This document shows positions 1-8,635 of a stretch of DNA of 18,262 nt, in pieces (within the stretch, counting starts at the first letter, position 1; each line of letters starts with the position of its first letter). Position numbers and translations under genes: made by a program. Source of the DNA: CAJBLF01 sp964495825. Lineage in GTDB: Bacteria > Patescibacteriota > Gracilibacteria > Absconditabacterales > Absconditicoccaceae. The stretch lies in the NCBI GenBank assembly GCA_964495825.1, contig CAZBWI010000038.1, positions 1-18,262 on the forward strand, given 5' to 3'. The notes beneath the pieces are model-generated. The model did no database searches. It was not told the origin of the DNA and saw only the letters and a list, made by a program, of their open reading frames with translations.

Positions 1-2
1 AG

Positions 3-122
3 AAAAAATTCAGTCTCCACCTAAAGGAATGTGAATTTAGATTTAATTGTTGAATAGAGTGAGAAAATATGTATACTAAGTTATTGAAACTTTTAAAAGA
101 GTATGTGAAAATTTGTTGCTAA
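3..122 (+). CDS. IS1595-family (IS1016-like) transposase, C-terminal fragment
   Basis: The frame is open from the window edge to a TAA, so only the last 39 residues are visible. They include LHLKECEFRFN, which resembles the C-terminal LYLKECEWRFNN stretch I know from IS1016-type IS1595 transposases, followed by a short Leu/Lys-rich tail. The DDE catalytic residues would lie upstream, outside the window. Two in-frame UGA codons must be read through (as Gly) for the frame to stay open, so this copy has either adapted to the host code or is decaying. I infer a DDE transposase from this short motif only. It could be a full element truncated by the window or a remnant. Confidence 0.55.
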
Positions 123-136
123 AGTACTCTAGACCC
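113..136 (+). repeat. Possible right-hand terminal inverted repeat of the IS element
   Basis: Just after the transposase stop, the sequence read outward on the minus strand begins GGGTCTAGAGTACTTTAGCA. IS1595-type elements usually end close to the transposase stop with a terminal repeat starting in G residues and an 8-bp target duplication. The left end is outside the window, so neither the matching repeat nor the duplication can be confirmed. Confidence 0.3.
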
Positions 137-395
137 TTAAACTAATATACTTCGTGACAAATAATTGCCCAACAGTTGCTGAAAAGTGGCTGTTTATTAT
201 TTTTGGCGATTTTAGGCTACTTTTAGTTAATCGTTAGTCTATTGTTGGTCGCAAAGCGTTTATTTATAGTTTATTGAGTTAGTTAGTAGTTTTCCCTTGA
301 ATTTATAGGGCGATTTCCTATATATCATTTCGAAAAGGAATTTTTTTTATTCCCAAAAAATCATATCATCGTATTTTACCTTATTATTTATTAGT
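137..395. other. Intergenic region upstream of fusA
   Basis: This AT-rich stretch has no open frame that resembles a known protein in the recoded genetic code. Apart from the candidate promoter, the notable item is a weak GGAAT/ATTCC hairpin near 341-357 with an all-T loop. No tRNA-like cloverleaf was seen. Confidence 0.5.
297..324 (+). promoter_or_regulatory. Candidate sigma70-type promoter for fusA
   Basis: TTGAAT at 297-302 and TATATA at 319-324 are separated by 16 bp and lie about 70 bp upstream of the fusA start. The match is reasonable but the region is AT-rich, so a chance match is possible. Confidence 0.35.
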
Positions 396-2492
396 ATGGC
401 TGAGCGAAAACCTTTAGACAAAGTGAGAAATATCGGAATTATGGCTCACATTGATGCAGGTAAGACCACTACCACCGAAAGGGTGTTGTTTTATACTGGA
501 AAGAAACACAAGATTTGAGAAGTACATGATGGTGCCGCAGAAATGGATCGGATGGAGCAAGAAAAAGAAAGAGGTATTACCATTACTTCTGCTGCTACTA
601 CGTGTTTTCGGCATGATTACCAAATCAATATCATCGATACTCCAGGACACGTTGATTTTACCGTTGAGGTAGAAAGATCATTGAGAGTCCTAGATGGTGC
701 AGTCGCACTTTTGGATAGTTCTCAAGGAGTAGAACCTCAGACGGAAACCGTCCGGAGACAAGCTGACAAATACGGGGTACCAAGGATCATCTTTGCGAAC
801 AAGATGGATAAACTTGGGGCTGATTTTTATATGTCTGTAGATTCTATCAAATCAAGAATCACTGACAAAGGAGTAGTATTACAACTTCCAGTAGGACAAG
901 CTGATGAATTCAAGGCTGTCATCGATTTGCTTAAGATGAAGATGTATACTTTCGAAGGGAATATGGGTATTGATCAAATAGAACATGACATACCAGCAGA
1001 TATGCTCGAAAAAGCAAAACAATACAGAGAAGAGATGATCGATAAAGTCTCTATGTTTGATGATGAATTAGCGGAAAAGTTCCTTAGTGGAGAAGAAATA
1101 TCCATTGATCTTATCAAGAGAGCGATCAGAAAAGGAACAATCAATAATAACTTATATCCTATACTTTGTGGTTCAGCATTGGGAAATAAATGAGTTCAAT
1201 TGGTATTGGATGCTGTGTTGGATTTTTTGCCTTCACCATTGGATAGAGGAATAATCAAAGGAACCGATCCGGATGATCCAGAAAAGATTATAGAAAGAAA
1301 AGCTGATGACAAAGAACCAGTAGCAGCTATAGCTTTCAAGATTGCTACCGATCCGTTTGTAGGTACACTTACGTTCGTAAGAGTATATTCAGGAGTTATT
1401 AGATCAGGAGATGCATTGCTCAATCCTATCACTAGACAGAAGGAAAGGGTAGGAAGGTTATTGTTGATGCATGCCAACAAGAGAGAAGAAATAGATGAAA
1501 TCCATGCAGGACATATTTGTGCGTTCCTTGGACTCAAAGATACGAGAACGGGACATACACTCTGTGATATCAAGGATCCAATCTTATTGGAAAAGATGGA
1601 ATTCCCTGCTCCCGTGATTGATATCGCTATCGAGCCAAAATCAAAAGCTGATCAAGAAAAAATGGGTATTGCATTATCAAAACTTGCATACGAAGACCCA
1701 TCTTTCAAATACTATTCAGATCCAGAAAGCAATCAGACTATTATCGCAGGTATGGGGGAACTTCATCTAGAGATTATCGTAGATAGATTAAAGAGAGAAC
1801 ACAAAGTTGAGGTAAATACTGGTAAGCCTCAAGTCGCTTACAGAGAAACTATTCAGCATGATGCTGATGGAGAAGGAATCTTCAAGAGACAGACAGGAGG
1901 TAGAGGACAATATGGACATGTATTACTCCATTTGCAGAAATGTGAAAAAGAATATGAATTCAAAGATGAAGTGACCGGAGGAACAATCCCTAAGGAGTTT
2001 ATTCCTGCTATTGATAAAGGAGCAAGAGAAACTATTGCACAAGGAATATTGGCATGATATCCTATCATCAACGTAAGAGTAGTTCCATACGACGGATCCT
2101 ACCATGATGTGGATTCCTCAGAAATTGCGTTTAAGATTGCTACCTATAGAGCATTCAAAGATGCTTTCATGAAAGCGTCTCCATGTATTTTGGAACCTAT
2201 CATGGATGTAGAAGTAGTCACTCCAGAAGATTACGTTGGAGATGTAATGGGAGATCTTTCTTCTAGAAGAGGAATGATCCAAGGACAGGACAAGAGAGGA
2301 AATGCTGCTGTTATCAGAGCTAAAGTTCCTTTAGCAGAGATGTTCTGATATACAACCGATTTGAGGTCAAATACTCAAGGAAGAGCACAATCATCTATGC
2401 AATTTTCATCATATGAAAAGGTGCCTGATAATGTTGCCAAGAAGATTATCGAAGAGAGATCTGGCAAGATCAAAGCTATGGATGCTGAATAA
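396..2492 (+). CDS. fusA: Elongation factor G
   Basis: EF-G is the translational GTPase that moves tRNAs and mRNA through the ribosome after peptide bond formation and helps recycle ribosomes. The 698-residue length is normal. Visible motifs are the P-loop AHIDAGKTT (17-25), RGITIT, DTPGHVDF, NKMDK and the GSAL loop, followed by the domain II-V sequence ending YEKVP. Four in-frame UGA codons (residues 41, 266, 554, 651) fall at EF-G glycines, for example KIGEVHDG and EMFGYTTDL. Three CGG codons (residues 52, 72, 120) fall at conserved tryptophans: MDWMEQE, the W after TTCF, and TVWRQAD. The ATG at 396 gives the expected N-terminus ahead of VRNIGI. No Shine-Dalgarno is present. A terminator follows the stop. 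Confidence 0.97.
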
Positions 2493-2516
2493 TATTGTTT
2501 CATATATATGAAAGAG

Positions 2517-2541
2517 CCCTGCAGGAATGCAGGGTTTTTTT
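2517..2541 (+). terminator. Intrinsic terminator after fusA
   Basis: A 7-bp GC-rich stem, CCCTGCA and TGCAGGG, closes a GGAA tetraloop and is followed by seven T residues. It lies 25 bp after the fusA stop. Confidence 0.85.
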
Positions 2542-2577
2542 CCTTGCAAAAAATACTTCAAGTACTATATTTCTTAC

Positions 2578-3081
2578 ATGCTCAAAAAAATCGTTGTCAA
2601 TGACAAGATGCAAAAAAACTACATCTACTATCTGACTGAACCGATGGGGAAGAATTTTTCTCCGTTGTTTCATCCCGAATTGACACCTCAGGAGATGCTC
2701 GAGATGGGCGTATTTTGAGGGAAATACATGACAGATTGCCAGAATGAATTTCCTTCGTCGCGATTCAAGAAAGCGAAATTATGCTCCACCAAACATGATC
2801 CGAAATTGAATTTTTTCGGTGTGAATGCATCGCAACCGTTAAAAGTCCGACAGGAAAAATGATGGATTCATCCTGATGATCCACGTGGACGATTTCAACG
2901 ATATTGTAGATATTACATGGGGAGGAGAGGACCGGATGACGAACGCCAGATCAAGCGCCGGAGAGCGATCAAGAGACACATCGTTCAGATAAAAAAATGA
3001 TGTTACCCGTTAGATCGGGAATGCAGAAAAAGGCAGAGGCAGGCAGTCTTGCACCGAGCGTATGACAGCAGGAAAATATAA
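2578..3081 (+). CDS. Conserved protein of unknown function, rich in Trp/Arg motifs
   Basis: This 167-residue protein matches a family I remember from many Patescibacteria (hallmarks LTEPMGKNF, FGVNASQPL, DPRGWFQWYCRYYMGRR, RQIKRW, AYDSRKI), with no function known to me. No signal peptide, membrane segment or nucleotide-binding motif is visible; the protein is basic and aromatic-rich, which is compatible with nucleic-acid binding, but that is inference. Three UGA codons are read through as Gly, for example GVFGGKYMTDC. Five CGA codons and one CGG codon fall where the family has Trp, while Arg is written AGA, AGG, CGT or CGC. One TGG (KGWIHP) is also used. The ATG at 2578 follows the fusA terminator. 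No Shine-Dalgarno is visible. Confidence 0.85.
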
Positions 3082-3082
3082 A

Positions 3083-3110
3083 TGGACTTTTCGCTATAAT
3101 TTACTATAAT
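3083..3110 (+). promoter_or_regulatory. Candidate promoter for the acyltransferase gene
   Basis: TGGACT at 3083-3088 and TATAAT at 3105-3110 are spaced by 16 bp; a second TATAAT lies at 3095-3100. The start codon is 28 bp further on. The -10 match is good and the -35 weak. Confidence 0.4.
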
Positions 3111-3137
3111 TTCAGAGAAAAAACAAAAAATAATCAT

Positions 3138-3944
3138 ATGGAACAATTATACATTAACGTCAAGGACGTCGTCAACAAGAAAAGTCCTTTTTTGGCTAAG
3201 ATCCCATTCTTCATTCGTTGGCTCAGAAAGACACTCCATGAAGACGGAATCAATGAGTGCCTAAAAAAATGTGGACATCTGCATGGTGTAGAATTTGCTG
3301 CAGCGGTACTCAAATATTTTGATGTAAAAGTGGAAGTAGTCTTTAAGGAACCATTATCTCCTACAGGACGTTATATTTTCGCAGCCAATCATCCGCTTGG
3401 TGGTATGGATGGTGTTGCTTTGATCAAGGCAGTTAGTGAAAAATTCATCGACTTACGATTTCCAGTCAATGATTTCCTCCTAGCTATCAAAAACTTCGAT
3501 CCAATTTTTATACCAATCAACAAGCATGGATCACAAAGTCGTGAGGCTTTGGAAAAAATCAATAAGGCGTATGCATCAAGGACTCAACAAATCCTTATGT
3601 TCCCTGCAGGATTGGTGTCGCGCAAAAATGCGAAAAAAATTATGGACTTGCCATGGCAAAAACACTTTATCATCAAAGCGATAGAATATCAGAGGGATAT
3701 CATACCCGTCTATATCGACGGAGAGAATTCACGTCGCTTCTATCGGATCGCGAGATGGCGGAAATGGTTAGGTATACGATTCAATGTCGAGATGCTATAT
3801 CTACCAGACGAGATGTTTCGTCAGCGAGGGAAAACTATTACCATAGTTTTTGGGAAACCAGTACCTCATGGTGTTCTCAAAAAAAAATCAGCAGAAGAAG
3901 CTGCTGATTTTATACGAGGAATAGTATATCATGATCTTATCTAA
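3138..3944 (+). CDS. 1-acyl-glycerol-3-phosphate-type acyltransferase (HxxxxD family)
   Basis: A 268-residue membrane-associated acyltransferase likely to transfer fatty acyl groups in phospholipid or ornithine-lipid synthesis. It has the catalytic motif NHPLGGMD (HxxxxD), the substrate-binding FPAGLVSRK and the block IPVYIDG. Overall it closely resembles the Bacteroidetes hemolysin/OlsB-like group, with RWL, FPVND, INKHG and EMLYLPDEM at the expected places. Unlike almost all neighbours it has no UGA among about 15 Gly codons. All four Trp are TGG, and three CGA plus two CGG codons fall where the family has Arg or Lys (before FPVND, in WRKWLGI, before GKT). This suggests recent acquisition from a standard-code donor. 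Under the host code these positions would become Trp. It converges on prfA and is separated by a terminator. Confidence 0.9.
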   Translation: MEQLYINVKDVVNKKSPFLAKIPFFIRWLRKTLHEDGINECLKKCGHLHGVEFAAAVLKYFDVKVEVVFKEPLSPTGRYIFAANHPLGGMDGVALIKAVSEKFIDLRFPVNDFLLAIKNFDPIFIPINKHGSQSREALEKINKAYASRTQQILMFPAGLVSRKNAKKIMDLPWQKHFIIKAIEYQRDIIPVYIDGENSRRFYRIARWRKWLGIRFNVEMLYLPDEMFRQRGKTITIVFGKPVPHGVLKKKSAEEAADFIRGIVYHDLI

Positions 3945-3952
3945 TGTATTGT

Positions 3953-3980
3953 ACTGGATGGGTTTTCATCCAGTTTTTTT
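3953..3980 (+). terminator. Intrinsic terminator between acyltransferase and prfA
   Basis: An 8-bp stem, ACTGGATG and CATCCAGT, encloses a GGTTTT loop and is followed by a run of T residues. The T-run serves the plus-strand gene; the converging prfA stop abuts it. Confidence 0.85.
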
Positions 3981-5049
3981 ATTTCATACTTTCCTGCAAT
4001 AATCTAGTTTGGTTTTCTATGACCAAGGCATCGATCATATCCTGAATTTCTCCGGTCATAAATACTGGTAGATTTGACCATGATTGATGGATGCGATGAT
4101 CAGTGACTCTGTCCTGAGGAAAATTGTACGTCCTGATTTTTTCTGATCTATCTCAAGTTCAGATTTGGTCTCCTCTCAAAGATTTTTCTTCTGCATGTTT
4201 TTTGTCTAATTCTAACTGATATAATCTTGATTGTAAGACTGCTCGTGCTTTCTCTTTATTTTGGAGTTGTGATTTGCTATCGCCGATATTAACGATGATC
4301 CCACTTGGAATATGACGTAATCTTACTCCTGTTTGATTTTTGTTGGCATTTTGTCATCAGCTTGATGATGCAGCATATGTATCTATCTCTACGTCTTTGG
4401 GGTCGATCTTGAAATCGATATCTTCAGCTTCCGGCATAATAGCTACGGTGACCGTTGAAGTATGTACTCTTCATTGACTTTCCGTGGCAGGTACTCTTTG
4501 TACTCTATGGACACCACTTTCAAACTTCATGATGGAATAGACTTTGTGGCCGCTGATTTTTACCATCACAAATTTAATTCCTCAGATATCCGAAAGCTGT
4601 TCTTCGACAATTTCTGCTTTCCATCATTTCTTCGCTGCATATCCTAGATACATTTTCAATAATTCTGCTGCAAACAATCATGCTTCATCGCCTCATGCTG
4701 CTGGTCTGATTTCTAGATAAATATTCTTATCATCATTTGGGTCTTTGGGTAATAATTCTATTTTGATCTTTTGTTCCAATGTTTGTAATTGTTCTTCTCC
4801 TTCTTTTAATTCTTCTTTGGCCATCTCTATTATTTCTGCATCACTTTCATGGTTGATGATCTCTTTAGCTCACTTTACTTGTAGATCATATTTTTTATAC
4901 AATTGAATCAGATCAAAAATATCTTGAAGATTCGATATTTCTTTGTTGATTGCTATTGATTTTTTGGTATCAGCAATAATCTCAGGATCCATAGATTGTT
5001 CCCTGAGCTCAAGATATCTTTTTTCTATATTTGCTAATTTGTCTAACAT
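3979..5049 (-). CDS. prfA: Peptide chain release factor 1
   Basis: RF1 recognises UAA and UAG in the ribosomal A site and triggers peptide release. The 356-residue protein shows the usual helical N-terminus, the anticodon-mimic PAT (187-189; PxT marks RF1, RF2 has SPF) and the catalytic GGQ (231-233). The frame holds ten in-frame UGA codons, including both glycines of GGQ (UGA UGA CAA at 4359-4351), so a full-length RF1 is made only if UGA is read as Gly. This fits an organism that needs RF1 but not the UGA-reading RF2. A CGA in NKEKA-x-AVLQSRL sits at a family-hydrophobic position, fitting Trp. The ATG at 5049 is the only sensible start. It is the last gene of the secG-prfA block. Confidence 0.97.
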
Positions 5050-5102
5050 TTTTTATCATTAAGAACTAAATTACATTGTAGGTATATGGTGTAATCTAGT
5101 CG

Positions 5103-5738
5103 TTAATAAAATACCTGTCCGATAATAGTAAAAAGGAAGTTAAAAATTGCTGTTGTGATAGTAATAAAGAGAGGACTTGCGAGATACACAAATGCAATAA
5201 CGAAAATAACTCCAAAATGTGCATTTTTTTCCATCCATTCTGCTCATGTATGCCATCGAATTTTTATCAATCTATATCCATCCAATGGTGCGATAGGGAT
5301 AAGATTGAAGATGGCGAGTGCTATATTCAAAAAACTGAAATTGATCCAAAAAGTGTTCATGAGATCTACATTGTTCAAAAAGATATCATTTGGCGTACCT
5401 CCTATAATTTTGGTATAGATCAGAATGATGAGGATTCCTATGATAGCCAATATCAGATTTGTTGCTGGACCTGCGAGCGCTACCATAAGTTCTCCTTTGC
5501 GAGGATGTTTATAATACAATGGATTGATCTGTACGGGTTTCCCTCGTCAGAAATGTGCAATGAAGACCATAAGGAATCCGATAGGATCGATATGTTTTAT
5601 TGGGTTTGGTGTTAATCTTCCTTGGAGCTTTGGCGTAGGATCTCAGAGACGATAAGAAACATATGCATGCGCATATTCGTGCAGGCCTATGGAAACAGCA
5701 AGGATGATTACAAGTTCTATAATCTCGATGATTCACAT
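5103..5738 (-). CDS. Site-2 protease family (M50) intramembrane metalloprotease
   Basis: This 211-residue polytopic membrane protein belongs to peptidase family M50B. It carries the zinc-binding HEYAH (20-24) in the first membrane segment and the second metal motif IAPLDG (Asp153) near the C-terminus. GDPTPKLQGRLTPNP and HIDPIG between them are typical of the short bacterial M50B group. It probably cleaves membrane-embedded substrates; the target is unknown. Four UGA codons are read as Gly, including residue 2. CGA at residue 65 falls in the family's FGWGKPV motif and so reads as Trp. The ATG at 5738 is immediately followed by UGA, so the gene start is hidden in standard-code annotation. It lies between the four-helix-bundle insertion and prfA. 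Confidence 0.92.
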
Positions 5739-5743
5739 AATTC

Positions 5744-5773
5744 AACTAACAACTAAAAACTAACAACTAACAA
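5744..5773 (+). repeat. Heptanucleotide tandem repeat, unit AACTAAC (left flank of 4HB gene)
   Basis: About four consecutive 7-nt units of AACTAAC/AACTAAA lie in the short gap between the four-helix-bundle gene and the M50 gene. The same heptamer occurs on the opposite strand at 6177-6209, so the two arrays form an imperfect inverted repeat around the gene. Confidence 0.75.
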
Positions 5774-5786
5774 TTTTGGAATATTT

Positions 5787-6151
5787 TTACTTATTATTTA
5801 TTTTTTTTAATGTTTTGATGCTAGATATTAATATTTTTAGAATCTCATGACCTAATGGATATATACTTTGATATTGAGTTTGATTAATATATCAAGTATC
5901 TTGTAAAATATCGAGTCGATATAAGGTTTCATTAACTTCCTTGAGAGCAATATTCATTTTGTTGATAAAATCAGCTTTTGACTGTCAGAATTCCGCTTCA
6001 CGAATTATTGCTCAAATACTTGTCCTTATCTTACTAATTGTTTGCTAAGTATAAATTCTTGTTTTTGTTGCGATAGATGTTGGTAAAGTTTGACAACTTT
6101 AATGCTAAATTCATAACTTTTTATTCTTATTCTTAATACACTTCCTGTCAT
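5787..6151 (-). pseudogene. Four-helix bundle protein (S23 / 23S-rRNA intervening-sequence type), frameshifted
   Basis: Two adjoining frames together give a four-helix bundle protein of the S23/IVP family: RIKSYEFSIKVVKLYQHL then FILSKQLVR in one frame, and TSIGAIIREAEFGQSKADF then NETLYWLDILQDTGYI in the next. The family has a two-residue link (SG) between LVR and TSIGA; here only five bases (TAAGG) lie between, so a one-base deletion has brought a UAA (6026-6028) into frame. Three UGA codons in the second part sit at expected glycines and CGA at the Trp of LYWL. The start is taken as the ATG at 6151. It separates the binding-protein gene from the M50 gene and is bracketed by inverted heptamer repeats, so it looks like an insertion. 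A sequencing error could explain the shift. Confidence 0.75.
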
Positions 6152-6176
6152 GTTTGTTCGATATATAAATTCATTC

Positions 6177-6209
6177 GTTGTTAGTTGTTCACTGTTAACT
6201 GTTAGTTTA
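6177..6209 (-). repeat. Heptanucleotide tandem repeat, unit AACTAAC (right flank of 4HB gene)
   Basis: Read on the minus strand this is AACTAAC AGTTAAC AGTGAAC AACTAAC, four degenerate 7-nt units. It starts at the stop codon of the solute-binding protein gene, suggesting an insertion junction there. It is inverted relative to the array at 5744-5773. Confidence 0.7.
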
Positions 6210-8201
6210 GTCAATGGCGTTAGTTAAAAAGTTTGAGAAGTTATCGAAGTTTCGTACCTTCTTTCCGTCGATATGAACATTGGTGACGAGTTTGAGATTT
6301 TTATAGATATAATTTCTTCGATTGTATTCATCGATATCGGTGGTTTCACCAGTGCCTCGGAGTTTTTGTATGATGTCTGGTTTGAAATTGATAGTGAGGT
6401 ATTTATTTCAGAGAATTACGAACGGCATATCTTTGGAATAAATAGCGTTGATCTCAGTCAGTGGTTTTTTCTTCCCTTTTTCATCTGCAGCTATGTATTG
6501 TTTGAGGAGAGTGGTAAGTTTCTGGTTTTGATACTGAGATGGATTGATGTCAGATTTGTCAGTACTAAAAAGCTTTGTGAGATCCTGTTTTAGTCACATA
6601 TCCACCGTACTAATAATGAGATCATAATCACCAACCATCAGCCTACCTTGGAATTCTTCAGGTGTTTTTACTTTATCAAAGATGAAATTTTCCGTAATAT
6701 CTGCATTCTTAAAAATCTCCTGCATCCTTTGGACGATGAAATTACTGAGAGGATTATCGTAGTATACTACCATGAGTTTTACTGGTGTAGGCGTATATCA
6801 TTCTTCTGTTGTTTTTGGGATGACATTGTAGATATCGAGATTAGCAATTACTTTTTTGTTTGTTTTTTCATAGCCATAAATAGTATATTTATTGACTCAT
6901 GTTCAGATATTTTTTTCCTGTACTCAAAATGTATACCGTCATGTTTTTCCTCACTTAACGAAATGTTTTGGGGTATATGTTTTGCCTTGATATGATATCG
7001 TAATACTGTCATATGCTTGATCAAACACCAATTCTGTAGGTAGCGATGCTCATGTATCTATAAAATAGACGAGTTTCTGATTTTCACCTTTGAAAGAAAT
7101 AGATGGGGGAAGTGATTTGACATCCATATCTATCAAGTCATCTTTGGTAATAATATTTTCATTATATTCACGATTCAATAACTCCTTGACGCCAGCTCCT
7201 GTAGATTGGAATACATCAAAGAGGCCGTTATCGTTCTTTTTGAAATACTCCTCATATCAGCTTGCATAAAAATTGTGCTTGATGAGTCATCCGAGTACCC
7301 TTCTTCACCTAACAAGGATTTTATTGGATTGGGTATTGAAAAAAATCATGATAAGTTGGTTTGTTAGTAATTTTTTCGCTTCATATCCATTGAGTGTTTC
7401 ATCACCTACATATGCATCTATGATGGATTTTCCTGATTTTTCTATATCTTTTTTGAATGTATCAAAAGAGGTCATATTTTTGACCTGATAAAAATTCAAA
7501 TTAGTCTGGTTGCAACTGACGAGATTAAATACTAAGCTGTATTCATCATTTGATTGGCTGACTAAATTGGCACAGTTAGTATACACGGGTTTAAATGCAA
7601 ATATGGATTTATAATCAACAAGCTCAGCATTGATAAGTATATGCTTAGGAAGAATATAGTTCGTGAAAAAGAGAAGATTGTCTGAAGATGCAGTCGGAAA
7701 GCTTACTTTGAGAGTAGTATTTACATCCTTGGTAATCGTGATATTGTTATATTGGGTCAGGGCACTGAGTTTTCGCATATTGTTGCGAAGAATTTCATTG
7801 TATGTGAAAAAGATATCTTCAAGCGATACTGGGGTACCATCAGACCAAATAAATCCTTTATTGAGACTTACAGTATAGGTCTGATTGTCTTTGGTAGTTA
7901 CCGTACACAGATCTGGGATATAGGCATCGAAATTTGAGGTATAAGATGGTTTGAGGCATGCATTAAATAATAATCCTTGATAGAAATTACTCTGGATATC
8001 GTTGCGGAGATAAGGAAGATAAGAAGTGCTGCCAAAGATTCCTTCTACAAAAGTACCTCACTTGGTATTTACTTGGGTAGAAGAGAATTGTACATAGTGA
8101 TACCCGATATAGATACTTACTAATATCCAAAAAAATAAAGATAAAAAAAATGTATATCTCAGAATATCTTTCACGAGTTTTCTTTTGATGGAGAAAATCA
8201 T
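6207..8201 (-). CDS. Membrane-anchored ABC-type solute-binding protein, family 5 (peptide/oligopeptide)
   Basis: This 664-residue protein has one N-terminal membrane segment (about residues 16-34) and then an extracytoplasmic domain of the SBP_bac_5 type, marked by WSDGTPVSLEDIFFTYN (W119 onward). Such proteins capture peptides or similar solutes for ABC importers; no permease or ATPase gene lies nearby. There is no lipobox, so anchoring is probably by the uncleaved N-terminal helix. At least twelve UGA codons are read as Gly and five CGA/CGG codons as Trp, for example YNWRNY and KVWNFDNF near the C-terminus. UAG precedes the start by one codon and is also the secG stop, so the two genes are tightly coupled. 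The C-terminal half is divergent; the substrate cannot be predicted. Confidence 0.85.
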
Positions 8202-8204
8202 GAT

Positions 8205-8429
8205 CTACTTGGTATACGGTAAAATAAGTGAAGCGAGAAGAAAAGCAATACCAGCAACCAAAGCTACTTTTTTGAGTTTATTTTCGAGTGTTTTTTTACT
8301 ACCATATTCATTTCCTCAGGCCATACCACCGATTCCTAATCCTAATCCGCCTTTTGGTGACATAAGTAGAACTGATCAGATGAATGCTATACCTGCAAGT
8401 ACAAGTATGATAATCAAAAACGTGCGCAT
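8205..8429 (-). CDS. secG: Preprotein translocase subunit SecG
   Basis: A 74-residue protein with two hydrophobic segments around a Gly-rich loop: SVLLMSPKGGLG, then GNEYGSKKTLENKL. This is the SecG pattern (SVLLQ..KG.GLG ... FGS). SecG associates with SecYE and assists protein export. Two UGA codons, at glycines before SVLL and in MAGGNEYG, interrupt the frame under the standard code. The stop is UAG, three bases before the start of the solute-binding protein gene, implying co-transcription. The start lacks a Shine-Dalgarno and follows an A-rich leader. Confidence 0.88.
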
Positions 8430-8635
8430 TTTTTTAATAACAAAAAATAAAGTGTTTTTACTATATATATCCAGCTTAGAAATTCAACTGGAATACAACA
8501 ACACAAAAGATTGCCAAATATTTGTATAAACTTGGGGAATTATAATGAAAATAGCTAAAAATTGCTGTAATTACAGCAATTTTTAGTCGATATTAGCATA
8601 TTATTGCGTGTCCATTATAGAAGAGATTATATTGT
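8430..8635. other. Intergenic region between secG and the VirB4 module
   Basis: A roughly 200-bp gap holds the palindromic terminator of the upstream minus-strand operon and presumably the secG promoter; TATATA- and TATAAT-like boxes exist on the minus strand but no convincing -35 partner. No gene is visible. Confidence 0.5.
8555..8586. terminator. Perfect 32-nt palindrome, probable terminator of the VirB4 operon
   Basis: Each arm is CTAAAAATTGCTGTAA, giving a 16-bp uninterrupted self-complementary sequence with A-runs and T-runs at its ends. As RNA it would fold into a hairpin with a U-tract in either direction. It lies about 50 bp after the last gene of the 13525-8636 operon. A protein-binding operator for secG is an alternative. 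Confidence 0.65.

Noticed and set aside
543..2348. fusA as a pseudogene broken into four pieces
   Set aside because: The breaks are all UGA at conserved glycines; the gene is intact when UGA is read as Gly.
3138..3944. Contig chimera as the reason for the non-recoded acyltransferase
   Set aside because: Recoded genes lie within 60 bp on both sides and a second, separate gene shows the same pattern; cannot be fully excluded without reads.
5217..5615. Plus-strand open frame of about 130 codons opposite the M50 gene
   Set aside because: It is the complement of a clear M50 protease gene and resembles no known protein.
5787..6151. Diversity-generating retroelement suggested by the Avd-like four-helix bundle
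   Set aside because: No reverse transcriptase, template repeat or variable repeat is present in the window.
6273..6995. Plus-strand open frames opposite the solute-binding protein
   Set aside because: Antisense shadows of the recoded gene; no motif or start signal.
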